Assembly (NCBI GenBank): GCA_005402585.1
Contig: BIFP01000004.1
Location: forward strand, 48,236 to 112,235
Origin: Micromonosporaceae bacterium KJ-029
GTDB lineage: Bacteria > Actinomycetota > Actinomycetes > Mycobacteriales > Micromonosporaceae
Direction of reading: 5' to 3'
DNA: 64,000 bases
How positions within the stretch are numbered: position 1 is the first letter of the stretch; each line of letters opens with the position of its first letter. A program made the translations under genes and the position numbers. The notes under the pieces were generated by a model. That model was not told the DNA's origin. It ran no database searches and saw only the letters and a list, made by a program, of their open reading frames with translations. Shown piece after piece: positions 19,950 through 28,300 of the stretch.

Positions 19950-22900
19950 CGGCGGGTCCTCCTCGATCCCAGGGGCTCGTTGGTCCGGACCAGGTGGCCC
20001 ATCAGGCCCCACACGGCGGTGTTGACGGCGTGCTCTCGCAGGCGGTGCTGGCTCGCGCCGTCGGCGGGCGTGGCCAGCAGTTGTCCAAGGTACTGGTCGG
20101 TGGCCACGACGATGCTGGTACGCGCCGTGTCCGCGGTTTTCTCCTCGGGATCGGCGAGTCGTTCGGCGAAGGCCGCGTCGCACAGCAGCACGGTGGTCGG
20201 CTGGTTGCCCCGGATGCTGCGTCCGATGGTCTGGCTCATGGGGACGAGGTTGTTGGCGACGAAGACGCGCCGGTCCTGCGGGTCGAGGGCACGGAACTGG
20301 ATGGGGCGGCCGATGGCGTCGAACCAGACCTTGCGAGCAGTGGAGCGGAGCTGCTTCACGAGGCTGCCGACTTCGCCAGGCTCTGCGGCCGGCGGCCGTT
20401 GGAGGTGGTCCATCGCGAGTTGGCTCACCAGTGACAGGGGGAAGGCCAGGTCGAAGGGCGGCGGGTGGGAGCGGGTCAGGTAGATGACGGCGCCGAGGGC
20501 GGCGGTGTCGTTGGCGTTGAGGATGTTGTAGCCGCGCTGGATCGACATCTCGGCGGCGACGAGGATGTCTTCCTCGCCGGTACCGAAGCGCCCGACGAGA
20601 CGGCGTTGGATGCCGCCGACGCCGGGGTCAGCGGCGTCGGGTACGACGATCCGCGCGCTGAGCTGGGGCACTCGGGCGTTGATGTGGTCGCCGACGGTGC
20701 GTGCCTCGTCGCCGGACAGGACCACGAACAGGATCTTGCGCCGGTCTTCGGGCAGCTTCGCCCGCAGCTCGTCGACGAGGCTGCGCGGGCGGCCGTCGAC
20801 GGGCTGGCACAGGGCGGTGACCAGCAGCCGCAGGGCGTCGTGGCGGCGGCTGCCGGTCTTACCGGACACGAAGATCGGGTCAGCGCCGGTCCTCTGGGCT
20901 TTGACTGCCATGTGGGATTGGCGCAGGGCGGTCTCGTCCTCGGGGGGTGGGCGCAGCACGGCGGTGGGCTCGATGGGGATGTGGTAGAACGACGAGCCGG
21001 GTGCCCAGCTGGTGGCTGAGGTCAGCACGACGTGGGGGCCCTGCACGCCCTCGCAGGCGAGGAGGTCGTGCGCGTGGTGCAGCAGCCACCGGCCGACTCC
21101 GTGGACCCACAGCAGCTGCAGCGACGCTCCGCCGTTGCGGCTGTCGGCCCACCGCAGGGCGAGGATGTTGCCCATGGGAGCCTCTGGGACGATCGGCCGG
21201 TAGTCGCGTGGAGGCTGGTCCGCCCAGAAGGTTTCCTCGTCAGGCAGTTGCAGGTGCTCCCTCACCGATGGGTACATCGTCGTCATGGTGAAGAACGTCG
21301 TGGTGATGCGGCCGGCGCAGATGGCTGCCTCGACGACCAGGCGCAGCAGGCCGCGACGCTGGTCGAACCATTCGCGGCGCACGTGCCCTGCCTTGATGTT
21401 CGGCTCCAGCCACCGGTCGAGCCAGTCGTCGATGGCCAGCGCCACCGCGGCGTCTGTCCGCGGCTGGCGGGTCACCTGGTCGACGACCTCGTCGAGGCTG
21501 TGCGGCTGCTCGCTCAGCGGGCTCTCCGCGAACTCCTGCAGCTCGTGGCGGTAGAAGTCGTCGGCGAGGTCCTCGACGCGCTTGTCCCCGTCACCGCGCG
21601 AGGGCAGCCCGAACAGGGTCCGGGCGACGCGGCGCAATAGCGAGTGCGCCGTGAACGGCGCGTCGCCGAGCAACTCCTTCAGCCGCTGCCCAGGCGGCGA
21701 CAGGGCCAGCCGGTTCAGGACGAAGACCGCGTTCTGGTGGATCTGCAGCTGCGTGTGCCAGCGGTCGACCTCGTCATCGGCCGCCGGCGCCATGCTCTGG
21801 TTGTCCAGGGCGGCGTTGGTGTACTGGACCATACGGTGCGTCCAGCCCTTGCCCGCGGCCACCAAGGGCTCGGTCTGCACGAAGCGGGAGTCCAGCACCT
21901 GCTGGACCGCGTCCGCCTCGTCGATGACGAGCAGGTCGGTGTGCGGCTGGAAGGCCTCGAACCAGCGCATGGACGCGTCAGCCGGTTCCGCGCGGCTGGC
22001 GATGAGGCACTGCGCGGTGGTGACCCAGACCTGCGCGTTGGCGATTTCGCGGTGGGCCTTCTGCGCCGGGCAGATTGACAGCAGCGGGCAGTCGTAGGCG
22101 GCCGGCTCGTCTGCCTCGGCGTCGCGGAGCTTGCCGTGGCACGGGAACTCGTTCGGCTCCAGCGGCTTCCAGTCAGGGTTGGCCGAGCGCCGGAAGGGTT
22201 CCAGCAGGCAGGAGGCGTTGGCGTAGGCGGCAGCCGGGTCGGCAGGGTTGTCGTCGTCGGGCACGAGGACGGGAGATTCCTCGATCGCGGAGCGCCAGTA
22301 CCGTGCGGCGTGCTCGGCGCGGTTGCTGCGCCCAATGAGGGGCACGGCGTCGATGCCGATCGACCGGAGGAACGACACCTTGGCGTAGACGTCACCGACC
22401 GAACCCAGGACCATCCCGACCCGGTTGCCGTGCTTCAGCACCCGGTTGACCGCCAACACGTCGGTGAGGGTGGTCTTGCCCGAGTTCATGAGCCCGACGA
22501 TGTGGGAGACGCCGTCGAGGACGAAGGTCTCGGGTCTGTCGACCAGGCCGGGGCCGTTGCGGTCGACGGAGCTGAAGCGCATGTTCTCCGTCAGGCGCTT
22601 GTGCCAGTTCCGGTTCGTGATGTGCGGCTTGCCAACGAGCCTACGGTCGATCTCCCTCGCCGTCTCCAGCAGCTCCTTCTCGAACGACACCGTCCAGGGT
22701 TCCCGGGAGCGGAGGGGCACGAGGGGAAGCCGCGCAACGGACGGGGCCGGCGGCAGCGTCGACGGCAGGTGCACCACCTCGACGCCGTCTCCGACGCGGA
22801 ACTCGTACCGACGCCCGCCCGGCGCCGGCGGCCGTGGCGGGGTCAGCCTGTACTGCAGCGGGTCGGCCAGCGCCGCGTCGTACGTCGCCACGCGGTCCTG

Positions 22901-23281
22901 GCACAGCGCCGAGCCCGCGACGGTGAACACCGTTTTGTCGTTGACCTGCCCGTCCGCGGCGTCCGTGCGGGCGAAGCGCCGCCATTCCTGCGGCACCCGC
23001 AGGTAGTGGTTGAGCAGCCTGCGCCAGTAGCCGCGCCGGGCCACGTCACCCATACGGTGCCGCACCCGCCGGCACTCCGCCACGAGCTCGGGCGGCAGGT
23101 CGACGTACCCGGACAGCAGCGGCTGCAGCGCCCCCACTGGCTCGCCCGGGAAGTGCTTTGTCAGGAAGTGCAGCCCCAGCTCGACCCGGCAGAACGCGTC
23201 CCGAGCCATCACCGCCTCCGGGAACTGCTCCCGGCGCATCTGCTTCATCAAGCTGTCGCGCCACGACGAGGTCTCTCTCAC
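19946..23281 (-). CDS. DinG/XPD-like Fe-S helicase of the pPIWI_RE system
   Basis: A 1111-aa protein whose GTG start overlaps the upstream REase stop. It has a Walker A-like GLMNSGKTT near residue 267. Four spaced cysteines (CLLEPF near 358, FPCHGK near 381, YDCPLL near 397, SICPAQ near 402) look like the 4Fe-4S cluster of XPD/DinG helicases. Motif II VIDEADA is near 454, and C-terminal helicase motifs include an MSIQRGYNILN stretch near 915 and QTIGRSIRGNQ near 1018. The lysine of SGKTT is intact, so ATPase activity is expected. In pPIWI_RE loci this helicase is the constant partner thought to open DNA or RNA-DNA duplexes for the PIWI protein. The gene is sandwiched with 4-base overlaps on both sides, so the three products are probably made together. 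Confidence 0.85.
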   Translation of the reverse strand: MRETSSWRDSLMKQMRREQFPEAVMARDAFCRVELGLHFLTKHFPGEPVGALQPLLSGYVDLPPELVAECRRVRHRMGDVARRGYWRRLLNHYLRVPQEWRRFARTDAADGQVNDKTVFTVAGSALCQDRVATYDAALADPLQYRLTPPRPPAPGGRRYEFRVGDGVEVVHLPSTLPPAPSVARLPLVPLRSREPWTVSFEKELLETAREIDRRLVGKPHITNRNWHKRLTENMRFSSVDRNGPGLVDRPETFVLDGVSHIVGLMNSGKTTLTDVLAVNRVLKHGNRVGMVLGSVGDVYAKVSFLRSIGIDAVPLIGRSNRAEHAARYWRSAIEESPVLVPDDDNPADPAAAYANASCLLEPFRRSANPDWKPLEPNEFPCHGKLRDAEADEPAAYDCPLLSICPAQKAHREIANAQVWVTTAQCLIASRAEPADASMRWFEAFQPHTDLLVIDEADAVQQVLDSRFVQTEPLVAAGKGWTHRMVQYTNAALDNQSMAPAADDEVDRWHTQLQIHQNAVFVLNRLALSPPGQRLKELLGDAPFTAHSLLRRVARTLFGLPSRGDGDKRVEDLADDFYRHELQEFAESPLSEQPHSLDEVVDQVTRQPRTDAAVALAIDDWLDRWLEPNIKAGHVRREWFDQRRGLLRLVVEAAICAGRITTTFFTMTTMYPSVREHLQLPDEETFWADQPPRDYRPIVPEAPMGNILALRWADSRNGGASLQLLWVHGVGRWLLHHAHDLLACEGVQGPHVVLTSATSWAPGSSFYHIPIEPTAVLRPPPEDETALRQSHMAVKAQRTGADPIFVSGKTGSRRHDALRLLVTALCQPVDGRPRSLVDELRAKLPEDRRKILFVVLSGDEARTVGDHINARVPQLSARIVVPDAADPGVGGIQRRLVGRFGTGEEDILVAAEMSIQRGYNILNANDTAALGAVIYLTRSHPPPFDLAFPLSLVSQLAMDHLQRPPAAEPGEVGSLVKQLRSTARKVWFDAIGRPIQFRALDPQDRRVFVANNLVPMSQTIGRSIRGNQPTTVLLCDAAFAERLADPEEKTADTARTSIVVATDQYLGQLLATPADGASQHRLREHAVNTAVWGLMGHLVRTNEPLGSRRTRR

Positions 23282-24477
23282 GCGACCAACTCCTTCACCC
23301 GCTCCTTGACCCGAGCCACCAGCTGGTTCTCGTCGATCACGTGCACGCCCGCGACCCGCCCGTCGAGTTCGGCCTCCAGGTCGGTGATGTAGCCCGGTTG
23401 CACCGCCCGGTGAGCGGGAAGCGCCAGGTACCGCCGGTCACACGCCGGTGCCTGCGGCCAGCTGAAGCCCCGGCCCAACAGTCGCGCGCTGACCTGGTCC
23501 TTCGCGTCCACGCCCCAGGTCTCGGCAACCTCCGGCACCCCGTCGACGCCTGGGCGCAGGAACTCGATCAACACGTCCAGCGCGTCGACTCCGGGGTACG
23601 GAGTGACCCTGACCGTCGGCGCCAGCGAGTCGACCGACAGCGCGTCGATGATCCGCGCCTCAACCAGGCCCGGGTCGTGGATGTACTTGCGGGTCGCCCG
23701 GTGTTGCTCGTAGACCACTGCCGTCGGCACGGCCGTCCACGTCTCCGGTGAACCCCCGGGACAACCCACGGTCGCGCAACACGCCGATGGATCGGCCAGC
23801 ACGTTGCGGCACGATGGGCACAGCAGGTAGTCCTGCGGCGCCCGGGCGGGCCTCGAGTGGTAGGCGAGGCTGATCAGCCGGTGGACGTGCGTCTGTCCGC
23901 TGTTGTCCGTCGCCGGGAAACGCCGCTCAAGGCCGCGAACCTCACGGTCGGCGACGACCGCGTGGTCGATGAGGTAGCGCCGCAGCACCGCGTACGCCTC
24001 CCCGATCTCCTCGTCCGAGGAGCCGTTCGCGGCTGCGGCTTCCCGCAGCGCCAGGTGTACCTGGTTCTCAGTCCACTCGGCCTCCACGTCGTGCCGCGCG
24101 AGCCGAGAACCCTGCTCCGCGAACTCGGACAGGTCACCGTCGGCCAACAGACTGTTCTGCAGGTCAGTGATCGACAGGTCAAGCTGCACAGGCCACGTCG
24201 CCAGCGGCTGCGCACAGAGCTCCAACAGGGCGAGGTCACTGTCGAGCGGCTGCAGATCTTGGTCGGCGAACCGCCACCACAGACGCGAGAATCCCACCCG
24301 CCACGGGGCCGGCAACAACCCCGCCTCCTTCGCCGACCCGCCCGCCGCCTGCTTCCTCCGCTGAACGATGCCGGCCAGTCCAGCGGACAACATCATCACC
24401 GTCAGGTAGTCGTCATCCGGGGTCCGATCCCGCCCGGAATGCTCGCCAACGATTGGCACTTGAGCATGCACGTCCAT
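23278..24477 (-). CDS. REase-fold protein of the pPIWI_RE system
   Basis: A 399-aa protein, first gene of the minus-strand three-gene operon. ATG 24477 has a GAGGAA site 8 bases upstream. The C-terminal third has the spaced acidic-Lys pattern of restriction-endonuclease folds: DVLIEFLRP near residue 302 followed by WGVDAKDQ near 324, with a basic C-terminal helix. A CxxC...C...C group near residues 215-240 (LCPSCRNVL, CCATVGCPG) suggests a zinc-binding insert. Position and pattern match the REase subunit described next to pPIWI_RE and its helicase. It is the likely DNA-cleaving member, although the exact catalytic residues would need a structural alignment. Confidence 0.75.
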   Translation of the reverse strand: MDVHAQVPIVGEHSGRDRTPDDDYLTVMMLSAGLAGIVQRRKQAAGGSAKEAGLLPAPWRVGFSRLWWRFADQDLQPLDSDLALLELCAQPLATWPVQLDLSITDLQNSLLADGDLSEFAEQGSRLARHDVEAEWTENQVHLALREAAAANGSSDEEIGEAYAVLRRYLIDHAVVADREVRGLERRFPATDNSGQTHVHRLISLAYHSRPARAPQDYLLCPSCRNVLADPSACCATVGCPGGSPETWTAVPTAVVYEQHRATRKYIHDPGLVEARIIDALSVDSLAPTVRVTPYPGVDALDVLIEFLRPGVDGVPEVAETWGVDAKDQVSARLLGRGFSWPQAPACDRRYLALPAHRAVQPGYITDLEAELDGRVAGVHVIDENQLVARVKERVKELVA

Positions 24478-24697
24478 TGGAGCCGTTCCTCACAGCTAAA
24501 GTCCGACCCGACACTCCCCGTGCAAGGGGCGGCTCCAGTAGACACCCCGCCCCTGACAATCTCGGGGCCCACACGCCCGCGGCTTCCCGTTCGGCCGCCC
24601 TCGACGGCACCGGGAAACCTCAAGCCGTTTGACCGCTGGCTCCATGTCGGACCCTGCTGGTTCACTGGCCGCAAGTGACTGACGAAAGAGGCGTGGA
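24478..24697. promoter_or_regulatory. Divergent intergenic promoter region
   Basis: This 220-bp gap separates the leftward pPIWI_RE operon from the rightward 220-aa and GHKL genes, so at least two promoters should lie here. I see no convincing palindromic operator or clear -10/-35 pair. Confidence 0.4.
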
Positions 24698-25360
24698 GTG
24701 ACCAATCAGCCGGACGAATCCTCGCGGCAGCACCCGAGCCTGCTGCGGGTCGCCGCGTGGATCCCTGACGTCGACGAGAACCTGGAGCGGTGGGAGGAAC
24801 TCGAGCAGATTGCGGTGGAGTGGATCGAGGAGCAGGCCACCGCCGACGGGGTGACCCCGGTGGTTTTCTACAACGCGGCGAAGGCGCACGAGGGCCCTGG
24901 CCCGGTCCACCGGCTGGCGGACCGCTACCGGTTCAGCTACCCGCTCGACCGAAACCGGCCACGTGGCGCTGTGGTGGCGTTCCACCCCGACGCCCGGTCG
25001 CTGCGCCAGGCGACTGAGCTGGCGCGCGGATCGGCGCTGGTGGTCCTGGAGAGTGCGATGACCCCGCTGGCCGGATGGGCTGCGGGGACCCGGGCAGAGG
25101 ACCTGTCCGGGTTGTATCCGCAGGTGCAGACGCTGGCCCCCAAGGCGCAGAAGGCCCTCGACCGGGCCGTGTTCTTCGGCGGGCACAACAACTGGACCGG
25201 AAGTCACGAGCGTGAGCACGCCCGCAAGGCATTGGACGCCGTGCTGCGCGACGGGCTGATCGACGTCGACACTGCCGTGGGGTATGCCCTGGCGCACGCC
25301 GGGGTCTCGGAGGTGGGCGCGAAGAACCTCCGCAGCAGCCTGGAACGCAAGAGGCGGTAG
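24698..25360 (+). CDS. Conserved-looking hypothetical protein, 220 aa
   Basis: GTG start after a purine-rich GAAAGAGG stretch; it ends 24 bp before the GHKL-ATPase gene, so the two are probably co-transcribed. The protein is soluble and mixed alpha/beta, with a VTPVVFYNAAKAHEGPGPV segment, a GSALVVLESAMTPLAGWA segment and a basic C-terminus (SSLERKRR). I recognise no family or catalytic motif. The context, directly before a sacsin-like ATPase and divergent from a pPIWI_RE operon, suggests an accessory defence role; this is inference only. Confidence 0.75.
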   Translation: MTNQPDESSRQHPSLLRVAAWIPDVDENLERWEELEQIAVEWIEEQATADGVTPVVFYNAAKAHEGPGPVHRLADRYRFSYPLDRNRPRGAVVAFHPDARSLRQATELARGSALVVLESAMTPLAGWAAGTRAEDLSGLYPQVQTLAPKAQKALDRAVFFGGHNNWTGSHEREHARKALDAVLRDGLIDVDTAVGYALAHAGVSEVGAKNLRSSLERKRR

Positions 25361-25384
25361 TTCCACCCCGGGGAGACAGAGCAG

Positions 25385-28300
25385 ATGAAAGGTACCGAGC
25401 CGGCTTCACGCGCCGAGGCCGACGCCCAGCTGCGTGACGGGGCCGAGCGCCTCGTCCGAGCCCAGCTGGTGACCCGGGAGGATCAGGACTTCGCGCGCAG
25501 CCAGAAGAGCATGATCGGCCAGACGATGCGGGAGTACGGCGGCCGCTTCCTGTTCGAGCTGATCCAGAACGGGTACGACGCGCAGTCGCCGGATGCCGGC
25601 AGCGGGCGCATCGCGGTGGTGCTGGCGCGCGGCGAGGGCACACACGGCACTCTCTACGTCGCCAACACCGGGCGCGGGTTCACCGCCAGCAACGCCCGGC
25701 GGATCCGCTCACTCGGGCTGAGCGACAAGCCGATCGGCGAGGGCATCGGCAACAAGGGTGTCGGCTTCAAGAGCGTGCTCCAGATATGCGCGACTCCGGA
25801 GGTCTACAGCACCCTGGACAGCGGAGATCCGGGGTTTTGCTTCCGGTTTGCCACCGAGGACGACGTGCCAGGGCTGGTCGGCCCAGATCCGGTGCTCACT
25901 CAGCAGATCATCGACGAGGTTTCGCTCTACAGCATCACGTTGCCGGCCGAGGGAACGCCCGCTCGGGTGGCCACGCTCTGGGCCGACGGCTATGCCACCG
26001 TGGTGCGGCTGCCGCTCGACGAAGGCGCCGTCGATACGGTGGCCGAGCGCCTCGACGAGCTCGAAGCGTCAGAGGTGCCGCTCATGCTGTTCCTGAAGCG
26101 GCTGGAACGGGTCACTATACGCAGAGAGGACGGTTCCGCCAGCGAAGAGCGGGTGCTGACCCGGGTACGCAGCAGTGCGCCGGTCGTGGCCGGTGACTTC
26201 ACCCGCGAGCTTGTGACGTTGGACGACGACGGCACATATCTGTTGCTGTCTCGGCGGGTCGATCCGACCGCCTACCGGCGTGCGGTGCAGGAAGCGATCG
26301 ACCGGCGTCAGCTCGACCCCAGGTATGCCGAGTCGACGGCGGCTCTCGAAGTCTCGGTCGCGGTGCCGTACGCGGCCGTGGACGCGCACGTCGGCCGGTG
26401 TTACACCTTCCTGCCGATGGGCCGTAAGGCGCCGTCGCCGTTCGCGGGGCACCTCAACGCGCCGTTCTTCACCGACCTGTCCCGCACCGACATCGACGAG
26501 ACGAACCCGCTGAACCGGCTGCTGCTCACCTCGGCGGCGGAACTCTGCCTCGACGCGGCCGAGGCACTGACCAGCTGGCTGGACAACGCCGCTCCCTTCG
26601 CTGTACTCGATTTTTTGTGCTGGGACGACGAACGTCTGGGCCTGCTCACCTCTCGCGCCGAGGAGCAGGGCCGGCCGCTGGGCGAGCGTCCGCTGCTGCC
26701 CGCGCAGGCGCCCGGCCGTTGGCTCGCACCAGCCGCGGCATGGCGCTGGCCCGTACCCACCACAGGCATGCTGACCGCAGCGTTCGCGACGGCAGCCAGC
26801 GGCGCCGAGTTTCTGCGGGAATTGCCGACGTGCCGGCAGGCGCGGCTGAGGAGCCTGCTGTCGCGGCTCGGACTTGACGTGACGCCGGAGCCGGAGCGTC
26901 TGGCCGGCTGGGTCGAGCAGATGATGGCGGTGATGCAGCGCGACCGCCGCCCGATCAGCGACTGGGACCAGGCCTACGCGGACATCGCGCGCCTCTTCGA
27001 GCAGGCGCCCGAGGCATTGCGGGCGCGGCGCATTCTGCTGACCGACTCGGACGAGCTCGCGCGGTGCGCCGGCCGGCGGACCGGCGAGACGCCCGCGAGC
27101 CGGGAGGCCGCGCCGTTCTTCCCGCCGACGACCCAGCGGATCGCCGACGAGGACGACGTCGACCCCGGCGCCGACCTGTCGCTGCCAGCAAGCCTGTCCA
27201 ACCGGCTGTTCTATCTGCACGGCGATCTGACCTGGCACGTCAACCGGCAACAGACCCCGGCGCGCAAGTTTCTGCAGGAGAACCGGCTTGTGCGCGGCTT
27301 CGAGACGCGGGGCATCCTCGAACACATCCGTGCCGTGCTCGCCGACAGCCGAGCGCAACGGGTCGCCCGGGACGCGCTGACATTCGTCTTCAACCTGAGC
27401 CGCAGCGGTGCCCGCATCAAGACCGACCTGGCCGCCTTGGGCCTGCGACTGCCGACCGCGAGCGGCGCTTGGATGGCCGCCGAGGACTGTTTGTTCTCGT
27501 CCGACTGGCCGGGTACCACCGGCAAGGAGCTGTCCGCGATCGCGGCAACTCCAGAGAGCCGGTCGGCCGAGCTGTACTCGCTCGCGGGCCGGTTGCTGAC
27601 ATCCCCAGCGCAGGTTATGCGAGCCGGCGACCGCGTCACCGACTGGGTGGTTTTCCTGCGGCGTATCGGCGTGCGCGAGGTGCTGCCGCTCGCATCGGTA
27701 CACGACAGCCGCGAAATCAACGGCCGCGACCTGACCCGTGATCGGCTCACAGCCGTGCGCGGGCTGCCCGATCCGGTCCGCGAGCAGTGGGCGAACGTCC
27801 TGCCGACCACATCGCTCACGTGGTCACCAAAAACGCCCTATGTGGCAAAAAGCCCGGTTTGGTGGATGCCTGGACAGGCCGACTGGGAACGGCTGACCGA
27901 CCGGGTGCGCTTGCACTTGGCACGGCAGATCCTGCGCGGACTCAAGGGCGCCTGGCCGGGCGACGCCTTGGCGACGGTCTGGGAACGCGACCGGCTCGGC
28001 GACAAGGACCCGCAACGGCGATGCGCGCCGCTCGGCGCGTTCCTGCGTACGGTGGCCTGGTTGCCGACGCAACGACCCGGCCAGAGCGGCGGGGCTTTCG
28101 CGACGCCGGCCGAGTGCTGGACGTTTCCGGTTCGCAGTGACGACGTGCCGCCGCGGTTCGCGGCGCTGCTCGCAAAGCCGATGCGGGATCTGCTCGACGA
28201 CGACCCGGTGGCGCTGCGGCGGCTGACCGAGTTGGGTCTGGGCGTGTGGGGCCGGGACGCCGATGCCCCGCGTTTGGTGCGCCACCTGGGCGCGCTCTTT

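Noticed and set aside
17949..20483. Long + strand frames across the pPIWI_RE and helicase genes
   Set aside because: Val/Gly-rich shadow frames opposite well-supported minus-strand genes.
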